Shown here: in pieces, positions 1-6,808 of the stretch
Position numbering within the stretch: the stretch's first letter is position 1
Layout of the letters: each line of letters begins with the position of its first letter
From: a virus
Virus record (IMG/VR): IMGVR_UViG_3300042879_001108
Coordinates: 1 to 20,423 of that record
Reading direction: 5' to 3' (one strand)
Length of the DNA: 20,423 bases
Program-made: the position numbers and the translations under genes
The notes under the pieces: generated by a model
Databases searched by the model: none
What the model was told of the DNA's origin: nothing
Seen by the model: the letters and a program-made list of their open reading frames with translations, nothing else

Positions 1-1010
1 GCCTTGCCGAGAGGTTTGATCTCAGTCTTCTCGCGTTTGTCGGAGAGAGCAAAGCCAGCTCCGCTCAAGAGTCCTCCACCAATACCGCCGATCATTCCCA
101 TGGTCGCGGCGTTGTTCATGGCGCCAGCCTGCATCGAGGCTCCGCGCATGGCCGCCCAGTTGTTCATCGCTGAGTTTGCTCTGGTGTCCAGCATGTTTGC
201 GTTGAAGCTGCCCACGTTGCCAGCCATGGTCATGGCGTTGCCGAAGGTATTGCTCATCTGCTGCATTTGGCTTCCCTGCGTTGGCCCTGCGTATCCAAGC
301 CCCGGTCCTAGCGCACGGCTGTAGGGGTCAGCGGCGATTAGGTTGTTAGCTCCGACAATGTTCGCATTGGCAATCGCCGTGCGGCGCTGGCCGACATTTT
401 GCGTCAGCATGTTGTTGGCCGCGCTGGCGAAGTTGCGGCGTTCAGCCTCGCGCTGATCGGCGTAAGACTGGCGTGATAGGATTTCAGCGGCCGACGAGCC
501 AAGGCCGGTGCCCATCCCGCGTGCCGCGAAGGCGGCGCGAGCAGACTGCTGGGCGGCGCGTTCGTCTTCAGCGGACAGCGAGCGGCCGAGGGCCAAGTCG
601 CTTTCTGCTGAGTCGTAGAGGCTCCGCTCGATGCTTGTCGGGTCAGCGTCTTTTGTGCTGTAAAGCGACATGCTGCGGCGGATGGCGGCCATGGCATCAG
701 CGGTCTGCTGGTTGCCTTCGGACATGCCGACCTGCTTACGCTCCATCCCGATGACGCGACCGCGACTATCCTTCTTCTCGACCATTTCAAAGATGGGCTG
801 CGGTGTAGTCCCGAGGCGTCCGGCGATGCGGTCAACCGTGCCGAGGGCTTGCGTCTCCAAGGCCGGATAGTTTTCGATCTGCGCCTTATACTGCTCACGC
901 ACCATTGAGCGAGCGGCGGCCGCAGACGATTGCATGAGCGCGTTGTAATCCAACGGCTCCGCGTATTGAACTTGCGGGCGTGGTCCCGCGCTAGGTGCTG
1001 ATCCTCCCAT
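1..1010 (-). CDS. Virion/ejection-type structural protein, 3' end cut by window edge
   Basis: This ORF stays open from an ATG at 1010 to the left edge, giving 336 visible residues. The N-terminal half is charged and helical, with many Arg, Glu, Gln and Ala. The second half is rich in Asn, Ala, Met and Gly, and a glycine-rich hydrophobic stretch (MGMIGGIGGGLLSGAGFAL) runs into SDKREKTEIKPLGK at the edge. That last motif resembles the start of the intramolecular chaperone (Peptidase S74) domain, usually SD[KR]RLK.DI. Proteins of this layout in podoviruses are internal virion, ejection or tail-tip proteins; this assignment is inference. A clean AGGAGG site eight bases upstream fixes the start, and the upstream gene's stop lies one base before the ATG. 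Its last position in the tail module fits a late structural role. Confidence 0.75.
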   Translation of the reverse strand, partial: MGGSAPSAGPRPQVQYAEPLDYNALMQSSAAAARSMVREQYKAQIENYPALETQALGTVDRIAGRLGTTPQPIFEMVEKKDSRGRVIGMERKQVGMSEGNQQTADAMAAIRRSMSLYSTKDADPTSIERSLYDSAESDLALGRSLSAEDERAAQQSARAAFAARGMGTGLGSSAAEILSRQSYADQREAERRNFASAANNMLTQNVGQRRTAIANANIVGANNLIAADPYSRALGPGLGYAGPTQGSQMQQMSNTFGNAMTMAGNVGSFNANMLDTRANSAMNNWAAMRGASMQAGAMNNAATMGMIGGIGGGLLSGAGFALSDKREKTEIKPLGK

Positions 1011-1011
1011 A

Positions 1012-1368
1012 TTATTGTCCTCCTGTTTTCTTACTAAGTTTGTTCCAGTTAAAAGCTCTCACGCGCATCTCACCGCGTCGGCACCAGAGCACCCACGGTT
1101 GCGGGTGTGGCGCCACACGCATGAAGCGGCCAAAAGCGTCTGCGCCGTCAGACACAGCAGCCAGCTCAACGAACCAAGCGTTTGGGCTTTGGCTGTCATT
1201 GACGACTTCCTCCCGACCCGCATCCCAATGCACCTCGCGTGCGAGCATGAAGGCGTCCGGAGCCGAGTAGACCACACCGGCTGACAGGTGCCAGCCGAGG
1301 GCTTCCGTAAACGTCTCGGTCGCTATGTGTTCGTCGTGCCATTGTTTCGCGAGTTGCCAAGGGGTCAT
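1012..1368 (-). CDS. Conserved-looking phage protein of unknown function, 118 aa
   Basis: I do not recognise a named family. The protein is soluble and mixed alpha/beta in look, and rich in Trp and His. It has a central WFVELAA stretch and a PHPQPWVLWCRR motif near the C-terminus. Proteins with this look occur in phage tail gene clusters, but I cannot give a role. The ATG at 1368 overlaps the TGA of the preceding fibre gene as ATGA, so translation is probably coupled. No strong Shine-Dalgarno site precedes it. It lies between a fibre gene and the virion protein at the left edge, suggesting a tail assembly or accessory role (inference). Confidence 0.8.
   Translation of the reverse strand: MTPWQLAKQWHDEHIATETFTEALGWHLSAGVVYSAPDAFMLAREVHWDAGREEVVNDSQSPNAWFVELAAVSDGADAFGRFMRVAPHPQPWVLWCRRGEMRVRAFNWNKLSKKTGGQ
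1019..1024 (-). promoter_or_regulatory. Strong Shine-Dalgarno site AGGAGG
   Basis: The minus strand reads AGGAGG eight bases before the ATG at 1010. It is one of only two full-length Shine-Dalgarno matches in the window. It lies inside the last codons of the upstream 118-aa gene. Confidence 0.85.
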
Positions 1369-2039
1369 CGGAGAATCATCACGTTGACCTCCGCGACATC
1401 GTCCATTGCGCTCGAATTGGTTGCCCCAGTAAGAACGGATACGGCCGCCGTTGTTTTGTTTGAGGCGCCGCCATTGACTGTCCCCTTGACAACGCCGTGC
1501 CGAGCGGTGTTTGAATTATCAATACCGCACGTTGTTACAACAACAGTATAGCTTGCGTCAGGCATTGCCGTTGCGAAAGTGACAGTGTAATCTCCAACCG
1601 CATTGCGCAACACACTAGACACATTGCCGCTTTGGCGAATTTGGCGATTTGTGTTGGATGTCGAAACCGTTCCTGTTGTGTCTTTTGTTCCGTCAAAATT
1701 CACCCACGCGCGCACGCCGTATATGGGGGCATCACCTGTTTGCGCGCCGGACAACTTTGGAGCGGTCACGGCCGCATTGTTGATTTTTGCCGTTTCAACG
1801 CTGCTTGACGCCAAGACCTGCGGCGTAACAACGCTGCTTGGCAGGGTGAGCGTCTTTGTAGAAAAGTCTAGTGTGTTTGATAGTTGCGATGCCGCAATAG
1901 CTGCGGAAGCCGAAATGTCCGTGCTGACAATGCCGGAAACGGTGACAGTTGGCAGTCCGAGGGCGTTTAAGTTGTTTGGGTTTACCTCGTCGCCAGAGAC
2001 AAAGTTGGCGGCGGGGTTTGTTACGTTGATTGTTGCCAT
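1365..2039 (-). CDS. Tail fibre protein with RAWVNFDG-type C-terminal domain, 224 aa
   Basis: The start is the ATG at 2039 (MATINVTNPAANF), just after the TAA of the nozzle gene; a longer reading to 2546 would run through the upstream gene in another frame. The N-terminal ~100 residues are rich in Ala, Ser, Thr and Val, as in a trimeric fibre shaft. The C-terminal half carries the widespread phage fibre domain seen here as VRAWVNFDGT, then IRQSGNVSSVLRNAVGDYTV and TFATAMPDASYTVVVTT. This domain is known from many podovirus and prophage fibres and probably forms the distal receptor-facing tip. No Shine-Dalgarno site is evident, so coupling to the upstream gene is likely. Family assignment is good; the receptor is unknown. 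Confidence 0.88.
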   Translation of the reverse strand: MATINVTNPAANFVSGDEVNPNNLNALGLPTVTVSGIVSTDISASAAIAASQLSNTLDFSTKTLTLPSSVVTPQVLASSSVETAKINNAAVTAPKLSGAQTGDAPIYGVRAWVNFDGTKDTTGTVSTSNTNRQIRQSGNVSSVLRNAVGDYTVTFATAMPDASYTVVVTTCGIDNSNTARHGVVKGTVNGGASNKTTAAVSVLTGATNSSAMDDVAEVNVMILR

Positions 2040-2044
2040 AGTAT

Positions 2045-4066
2045 TTAAGCTGCGTTGCGGGTTTCGGTAGAGGGCAGGCTCTTGGGCGATGCCTCGATGC
2101 TGGCCGAGCGGATCTCGGGTCGGCCGTTGCTGGTCTCGTAAATGACTTCGGCGGCATGCGCTTTGAAGCGAACCGGAGACTTCATGTTGTAGTCCTCGTC
2201 GCCGACATTGTTGTTGGTCAGCGTGCCGATTGTTTCTTCGGTGTCTGGATTGATCGTGCTGATCTTGGTGGTCAACGTGGAGCCGGACGGAATAACCACA
2301 TCGGCGATTGTTCGCAGGAACCGCTTGCTGTGCATCTCGCCAAAGTCGAAGCGGCGGGTTTTGATGCGGCCGGTTGGAGCAATGGTCACGTCCACCTCGC
2401 TGTCTGTTGACTCGTCGCCCTCTTCCACCTCGTCCAGCAGCATGAGTTTGCCCGCTTGGTTGCTGACGAACATGCGGCGCTGTCCGTCGTAATCGCCAAC
2501 CAGAAGGTTGCCAACGCCAAAGCCGTAGACATCCTTGCTCTCCCACTGCTCGCTCAGTTGGTTGTAAATGTAGACGACGTTGTTGTTGTCCGAGCCTGTC
2601 TTGGGCACGGCGATGTAGTAGCGGTTGTCGTGGTAAAGGCCGACTGCATCGTAAACCAGATCGGCGTTGAGAGTCTGGAACTGGTCGGCGATGGGATCAG
2701 ACAGCGGGCGAGTGTTGCCGCGCAGCTTGAGGTCAAGCTGGGTGTCGAGGCGGTAGACACCGGCGTCGGAAAGGAAGTAGATAAACTGACCAGCCGTAGC
2801 GATAGACCGGCGGGCCGAGCAGCCGATCTCGTCGGTCAGCAGGGTCAGCTTGTTGATGCCTGTCTCAATGCTGTATGCCGTGCCTGTCGGATTTGGATAT
2901 TGTTGAACCTCGGCAACCCAAATGCTTTTGCGGCAGAACACCAAGACGGCGCCTTCGACCCATGGATGCACAGCGACAACGAAGTCATTGCCGCCAACGC
3001 CAACGCGGAAACTCTGCCAGTAAGGATCAAACGTATCTGGGTCGAGAATATCGGACAGCATGATGTTCTGCTTGCCGTCAGGAACCACCAGCCGGTTGTT
3101 GATGTAACTAGCCCAAGGTGCCGAGCGCAGTCTGCGGTAGGTGATGCCAACATTGGGAATCCCCTCGGCAGACAGCACAAAGCTGCTGCTCGTATCCTTG
3201 CAGTCCCAATACATCGGAGGCTTGACGCGGCGGACGGCTATGCCCGCCACCAGCGCTGACGCCGTTCCGCTGGGGACGGTAATCGTGAAGCGGTTGGCGT
3301 TGCTGCTCGGCGCCGCGCTGACGATGCGGTATTCATGGCCGTCGAATGCCGCCACAGTGCTTCCTTCAATGCGAACTGTGGCACCAGCAGGATAGCCGTG
3401 CGGGCCATTAAAGCAGACTGTTGCCGTTGTTCCTAAGACGGAGATTCCGGTGACGTCGCTGTCGGTGGAAGTGTATTTGGTTTCCCAGCCAGCTTGCGTC
3501 ACGTCGGCCTCGCGGAACAAATACAAGCGGTCGTAGGCTTGCAGCATTGTCACTTTGTCGGTCGGCTCAATCGTTTCAGCCGGTGTAGGCGGGTAAGCCA
3601 GCTCGGTCGGCAAGGAGCCTGCGACTATCGCTTCGCCGGTTTCGGTCTCAAAGCTCTCCGTTGAATCAACCGCCAGCAACGTGCCCCAAGCTGCTGACGA
3701 AAAGCTGGTTCCTTTCGGCAAGTATGTGTAAGCGCGATCTGCACCGGCCAAAACAATGCATTCGACGCTCCCTGTCTCGTCCGGCGAGCGGACAGCACTT
3801 GAAGCAAACACTCCGCCGGTATAGGTGGACTGAATGATTTTATACGGCTCTGTGAGGAAGAACGGTATCGTCACCGGAGTTCCAGCGGGGCTGATGTTGT
3901 CAGCCAGCCGTTTGGCCCCCTTGCGCACCTTGGCCACGCCGCGATCCAGACGCATATTCTCCGATAGCTGCAAGATACCGGCGGGCAACGTCATTGGATT
4001 TGGCCGTGAGGCAAACCCTATGAATCCGTTGTCGCCGTTGCGCAGGACTGGAGACTCTAATGCCAT
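2045..4066 (-). CDS. Tail nozzle / DNA-stabilisation-type tail protein, 673 aa
   Basis: This is the largest tail protein in the window after the portal. Near the N-terminus (about residues 33-53) it has LSENMRLDRGVAKVRKGAKR, the signature of podovirus nozzle or packaged-DNA-stabilisation proteins in which Arg-Gly-rich N-termini lead into a beta-propeller body. Repeated aromatic beta-strand units follow, such as DRLYLFR, NNRLVVPDGK, KSIWVAE, YFLSDAGVYRLD, DNRYYIAVPK and DYDGQRRMFVS, which fit propeller blades. It would seal the connector and form the DNA exit channel of the short tail. The ATG at 4066 sits one base after the upstream TAA, without a clear Shine-Dalgarno site. The fold assignment rests on motif rhythm rather than a search. 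Confidence 0.72.
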   Translation of the reverse strand: MALESPVLRNGDNGFIGFASRPNPMTLPAGILQLSENMRLDRGVAKVRKGAKRLADNISPAGTPVTIPFFLTEPYKIIQSTYTGGVFASSAVRSPDETGSVECIVLAGADRAYTYLPKGTSFSSAAWGTLLAVDSTESFETETGEAIVAGSLPTELAYPPTPAETIEPTDKVTMLQAYDRLYLFREADVTQAGWETKYTSTDSDVTGISVLGTTATVCFNGPHGYPAGATVRIEGSTVAAFDGHEYRIVSAAPSSNANRFTITVPSGTASALVAGIAVRRVKPPMYWDCKDTSSSFVLSAEGIPNVGITYRRLRSAPWASYINNRLVVPDGKQNIMLSDILDPDTFDPYWQSFRVGVGGNDFVVAVHPWVEGAVLVFCRKSIWVAEVQQYPNPTGTAYSIETGINKLTLLTDEIGCSARRSIATAGQFIYFLSDAGVYRLDTQLDLKLRGNTRPLSDPIADQFQTLNADLVYDAVGLYHDNRYYIAVPKTGSDNNNVVYIYNQLSEQWESKDVYGFGVGNLLVGDYDGQRRMFVSNQAGKLMLLDEVEEGDESTDSEVDVTIAPTGRIKTRRFDFGEMHSKRFLRTIADVVIPSGSTLTTKISTINPDTEETIGTLTNNNVGDEDYNMKSPVRFKAHAAEVIYETSNGRPEIRSASIEASPKSLPSTETRNAA

Positions 4067-4069
4067 TGT

Positions 4070-4837
4070 TTAGGCGGCCACGGCCTTGATGACGGCAAAG
4101 CGAATCACTGGCGCCTCGTTCTTGCCGGTGCTGGAGATATTGGTGATGTTGATTGACGCTGACCCAGTCGCAGCTTGTGCGTTTAGGCCGTAGGCTCCAG
4201 CCGTTCCACCCGAGACGTGGTTTAGAATGAGCACGTCTGTCGCAGCAATGGCACTATTGGTCAGCAGAAAGGTTTTCGTCGCACCGCTGGCGATGTTGTC
4301 GCTTCCGGCGAGCGTAATAGAGCCGCAGATTGCGTTAAGTGTAACCCCAGTGCTCTTGTCGGTTGCCTGCGTAACCGTCCCGCCAGCGCCGGTCGCATAG
4401 CCCACACCGGCCGTGGCCGAGCTGCTGGTGACCGCGCCGGTGCTGGCCAGCGATGTCGCCGTTGCCGCCCCTGCCGTCAGCGCGCCGCAGGTCAAGGCGC
4501 CGCTGTCGAGGTTGAGCGGACTGGCGCCGCCGTTGACCATGAAGCCCAACGTGCAGAAAGCGTCCTTGATGTCTGCCGTGTCGGCCGCTTGGACAACCGG
4601 CGTGGCGTTGAAGAAGCCCAGCTTTTGTGTTGTTGCGGTGCCGATCTTGGTGCCGGTGCTGGTTCCGACCGCAATGTCGGTTGCGTCGGCCAGCGTCTTG
4701 GTGCCGCTAAAGGTGACGGCCGTGTTAAGCAGGTTGGTCACGCTGACCTTTTTGGTGACATTGCTCACGCTGATGGGCATTTCGTTAGCGCCCGCTGGTG
4801 AGGATTCTGCTGTAAGTTGTCCGATTGTTTTTGCCAT
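4070..4837 (-). CDS. Fibre protein, Ala/Thr/Ser-rich, 255 aa
   Basis: The protein begins MAKTIGQLTAESSPAGANEMP, a common opening for tail- or head-fibre subunits that use an N-terminal attachment segment. About residues 60-83 contain GTKIGTATTQKLGFFNATPV, a motif found again and again in phage fibre and spike proteins. The C-terminal half has TAATDVLILNHVSGGTAGAYGLNA-type strands and ends in APVIRFAVIKAV, a frequent C-terminal fibre domain. Composition is almost free of charged residues, as expected for a beta-structured trimer. It is the first tail gene after the lysis module. The ATG lies four bases after the upstream TAA, with no Shine-Dalgarno match. A head-fibre location is a possible alternative to a tail location. 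Confidence 0.82.
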   Translation of the reverse strand: MAKTIGQLTAESSPAGANEMPISVSNVTKKVSVTNLLNTAVTFSGTKTLADATDIAVGTSTGTKIGTATTQKLGFFNATPVVQAADTADIKDAFCTLGFMVNGGASPLNLDSGALTCGALTAGAATATSLASTGAVTSSSATAGVGYATGAGGTVTQATDKSTGVTLNAICGSITLAGSDNIASGATKTFLLTNSAIAATDVLILNHVSGGTAGAYGLNAQAATGSASINITNISSTGKNEAPVIRFAVIKAVAA

Positions 4838-4841
4838 AAGA

Positions 4842-5396
4842 TTAGGAGTTGTTGACTAAGACGTAGCTGAGAGTTTTGGCGTTGTTGCGTTTGAGTTCGG
4901 ACTCGGTGAGGGAAATCAGACCTGACCAACACGGCTCTGGGACGGTAGTGCAGCCCTCCGAGCTGGTAGACCTTTGCGATCCGCGATGGATGTTTATTCC
5001 GAAAAATCCGGTCTCCTCTTGTCCGCCGTCGCGGACGACTGTGACCGGAGCGCTCTGCACCAGAGCGCGGTAAGGGTTGCCGCTCCGAATGCCATGGAGT
5101 CCGAGCTTGTAGGTCCAGACACCGGCCTTGAGGCTGGCGTAGCCCTTTCCGATCTTTGGGTTTTTGCCATAGCGGCTGGGATCGACGTTCGCGTTGAAGG
5201 TGGCGTAAACATCGCCGCCGCTGGACACAAGGATGAGGGCATCGTCATAAAGTCCGCGGTCGTTGAATTTTGTCGGCCCCATCTTTGAGTAGTAGCCGCG
5301 CACCCCAACAAGGCAGACCGGATCGACAACCTTGTGCTTCTTCAAAAGCTCAAGGGTCGCTTCCTTCTTCTGCTTGGGGCGGGCGCTGGGGATCAT
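4842..5396 (-). CDS. Putative L,D-transpeptidase-like (YkuD-type) wall-active protein, candidate endolysin, 184 aa
   Basis: The C-terminal part holds GINIHRG (H137) followed by STSSEGCTT (S146, G148, C149). The spacing and residues match the catalytic H...SxGC motif of the YkuD/L,D-transpeptidase fold, where Cys is the nucleophile and His the base; the usual Arg after SxGC is replaced by Thr-Thr. Earlier blocks VRGYYSKMG, NDRGLYDDAL and ATFNANVDPS are typical of a phage protein group with this ending. There is no signal peptide or membrane segment, so export through a holin would be needed. It directly follows membrane proteins and a lipoprotein in an overlapping chain (TAATG with the previous gene). 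I infer it cuts or remodels peptidoglycan during lysis. It could instead be a wall-modifying virion enzyme. Confidence 0.72.
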   Translation of the reverse strand: MIPSARPKQKKEATLELLKKHKVVDPVCLVGVRGYYSKMGPTKFNDRGLYDDALILVSSGGDVYATFNANVDPSRYGKNPKIGKGYASLKAGVWTYKLGLHGIRSGNPYRALVQSAPVTVVRDGGQEETGFFGINIHRGSQRSTSSEGCTTVPEPCWSGLISLTESELKRNNAKTLSYVLVNNS

Positions 5397-5740
5397 TACT
5401 TGCGAAGTTCAGCCGCGGCTTGTGCCACAGTTACAGGACCGACAAAGCCGTCGAGCTTGAGCTGCGTGCCCTGATTGTAGGCGTTGAGCAGCCTTTGGAT
5501 TTGGGTGCCGTAGGTCTTGATGATGTCGGCTGGCAGTTTGGTCACGGCGATGTCAAGGATGCCCCAGATGATTCCGGCGATGACGGCTTCGTTCACTCCG
5601 AGGGCGCGGATGTCGAGGCCGCTCTTGGTTGCAATGTAGGTCAGCGCGGCAGCGGCGGCGGCGGTGACGAGCTTTTGCAGCAGCGGGCCTCCGCGTGAGA
5701 GGAGCAGCTTGACTAATTGGCGTTCTACGAAAGATTTCAT
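5396..5740 (-). CDS. Holin-like two-span membrane protein with peptidoglycan-binding-like C-terminus, 114 aa
   Basis: The start is the ATG at 5740, which overlaps the TGA of the lipoprotein gene (ATGA); upstream in-frame sequence belongs to that gene. After a basic N-terminus there are two hydrophobic stretches, about residues 24-41 (LVTAAAAAALTYIATKSG) and 51-69 (EAVIAGIIWGILDIAVTKL), giving a holin-like hairpin. Residues 81-114 then read like half of a PG_binding_1 repeat: IQRLLNAYNQG, then L-x-LDGFVGPVT (D97, G98, G101, P102, T104). Such DGxxGPxT motifs bind peptidoglycan in lysins. A membrane protein tethered to the wall, or a holin whose tail aids lysin access, are both possible. Gene order next to the L,D-transpeptidase-like gene supports a lysis role. 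Confidence 0.75.
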   Translation of the reverse strand: MKSFVERQLVKLLLSRGGPLLQKLVTAAAAAALTYIATKSGLDIRALGVNEAVIAGIIWGILDIAVTKLPADIIKTYGTQIQRLLNAYNQGTQLKLDGFVGPVTVAQAAAELRK

Positions 5741-5937
5741 TGTTCGGGCTTTTTCCACTCCTTGTAGGACTGGACGATGTTGTTGATGTTGGGAACGTAG
5801 GTGACCATAATTTTGATGCTGCCCCAGTCGCCCGCTTGCGTCTTCTCGCCGTCCACCGGCGGCAGAGGAATGCTCACGCAGCCACCAAGCATGAGCGTGG
5901 CGGCCAGCGTAATGGCGAAACTCGGGCGGCATTTCAT
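5737..5937 (-). CDS. Small lipoprotein, spanin-like candidate, 66 aa
   Basis: The protein has a short basic start, a hydrophobic core and a lipobox L17-G18-G19-C20, so signal peptidase II cleavage at Cys20 would leave a 47-residue lipoprotein. The mature start, CVSIPLPPVDGE, is proline-rich, which recalls Rz1-type outer-membrane spanins, though it has fewer prolines than classical Rz1. It sits between small membrane proteins and shares a TAATG overlap on one side and ATGA on the other. This implies a host with an outer membrane. I see no separate Rz-like partner with a long periplasmic coiled coil, so the spanin idea is only a candidate. Confidence 0.78.
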   Translation of the reverse strand: MKCRPSFAITLAATLMLGGCVSIPLPPVDGEKTQAGDWGSIKIMVTYVPNINNIVQSYKEWKKPEQ

Positions 5938-6110
5938 TAGAGTCGGGCGTCGTGGTCTTTAGCCATCCAGAGGCCCCATGCGCTGGTGAGTGCGGCGGCG
6001 ATGAGGCCGATGTCAGGGATTTGGCCGGTGGTCAGGTATTCCTTGGTGCCGGTCATGAGGGCGATGAGCGCCGTGAGCGCTGCAATGGTCGTTGTCTTCC
6101 AGTTACGCAT
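5937..6110 (-). CDS. Small holin-like membrane protein, 57 aa
   Basis: The ATG at 6110 (MRNWKTTTIAAL) is chosen over an in-frame upstream ATG at 6170 because it follows the previous gene's TAA by one base, the same layout as the gene at 1010. Two hydrophobic segments (about residues 5-20 and 34-49) flank a short polar loop, and the end reads WGLWMAKDHDARL. Small phage proteins with W-K-T near the start and an AKDH tail are usually holin-like or superinfection-type membrane proteins. It belongs to a chain of overlapping lysis-type genes. The leader carries no good Shine-Dalgarno site. Confidence 0.75.
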   Translation of the reverse strand: MRNWKTTTIAALTALIALMTGTKEYLTTGQIPDIGLIAAALTSAWGLWMAKDHDARL

Positions 6111-6111
6111 A

Positions 6112-6318
6112 TTATTTGTCTTTCTGTTGCTTCTTGCGGAGGTCGTGAAGGACCGAAAGTAGGGTGACAACGCCGACGGCGAGGCCGACGCACAGACCGG
6201 CGACTCGGAGGTAGACCTCTAGGTGGCTGACCATGCTGACGGCCGCAGAGCCAAGGCTGGCGAAGGTGCCCAAGGCGCCGCGCTCGGCTGTCGTGAAGTG
6301 TTGCTGCATGTAGCTCAT
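6112..6318 (-). CDS. Small membrane protein of the lysis module, 68 aa
   Basis: The ATG at 6318 overlaps the previous gene's TGA as ATGA and has a GGAG site nine bases upstream; a GTG six bases earlier would leave that site too close. A single strong membrane segment spans about residues 37-58 (rich in Val, Leu, Gly), followed by the very basic tail RKKQQKDK. A weaker hydrophobic stretch lies at 15-31. The layout fits a small holin, antiholin or inner-membrane lysis accessory. No family is recognised with certainty. Confidence 0.72.
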   Translation of the reverse strand: MSYMQQHFTTAERGALGTFASLGSAAVSMVSHLEVYLRVAGLCVGLAVGVVTLLSVLHDLRKKQQKDK

Positions 6319-6590
6319 AGCCACACTCTCCGTTGTTGAGTCGGCGTGACGCTGTAGTCTGCCGCTGGGTCAGGCCGGTCGTCGGTCACGCGGAGGTTGA
6401 GGTGCCAGCCGTCGAGCAGCGTGCTGACCGGATTCTCGGGGTCGGTCATGTCGGTGTCCACCAGCACGCCGACCGGATCAAGGGCGAAGCCGGTGCCGCT
6501 GGTCTGCCAGCCGGTCTCGGCATCGTAGTAATCGGCCAGCGCCGTTTGCGCCGTGGCTTCGCTTGGGAATTTGTAGAGGTAGTCTTGCAT
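6315..6590 (-). CDS. Small phage protein of fibre-adjacent type, 91 aa
   Basis: The protein opens MQDYLYKFPSEATAQTALADYY and has a later DGWHLNLRVTDD block before the end QQRRVWL. Short proteins with this opening and a 'GWH-N-L-R' block occur beside tail fibre genes in many phages; they have no agreed function. No membrane segment or signal peptide is present. The stop overlaps the next start as ATGA. The start lies 11 bases after the stop of the 68-aa gene, without a Shine-Dalgarno match. Confidence 0.78.
   Translation of the reverse strand: MQDYLYKFPSEATAQTALADYYDAETGWQTSGTGFALDPVGVLVDTDMTDPENPVSTLLDGWHLNLRVTDDRPDPAADYSVTPTQQRRVWL
6328..6331 (-). promoter_or_regulatory. Ribosome binding site GGAG deciding the start at 6318
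   Basis: The minus strand has GGAG with nine bases before the ATG at 6318. The alternative GTG at 6324 would be only three bases from it, so the ATG is preferred. Confidence 0.6.
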
Positions 6591-6601
6591 GTTAGGCTGT
6601 T

Positions 6602-6808
6602 TTAGGGCTTAATTGCGGCATGGATAAATGTGCCCTCTGTTCCTGTGAAATTCCCTCTGGCGGCGTTGGCTGGCATGTGTGCTTCGACCCTTGCCATGAG
6701 CGCAACATCTGGGGTGGCGACACCTTTGAGACCCGCGCCTATCTGTGCGCCGAATGCGGTGAGCACTTGGCCAGCGTGAGCGGAATTGAGGACGAGGTTG
6801 GTGCTCAT
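6602..6808 (-). CDS. Small phage protein of unknown function, 68 aa
   Basis: The protein is Ala- and Gly-rich (NSAHAGQVLTAFGAQIGAG, later FTGTEGTFIHAAIKP). I do not recognise a family. Support comes from its tight coupling to the LamG-like fibre gene by a TAATG overlap, its strand and its protein-like composition. A competing ORF on the opposite strand is judged to be a shadow. It may be a fibre accessory protein (inference). Confidence 0.65.
   Translation of the reverse strand: MSTNLVLNSAHAGQVLTAFGAQIGAGLKGVATPDVALMARVEAHMPANAARGNFTGTEGTFIHAAIKP

Noticed and set aside
404-898. Minus-strand 164-aa ORF
   Set aside because: Out of frame with the long open frame starting at 1010, which has a strong SD and coherent sequence.
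2456-3259. Long plus-strand ORF of 267 aa
   Set aside because: It lies wholly antisense to the nozzle gene; long open antisense frames are common in GC-rich genes and the product has no coherent domains.
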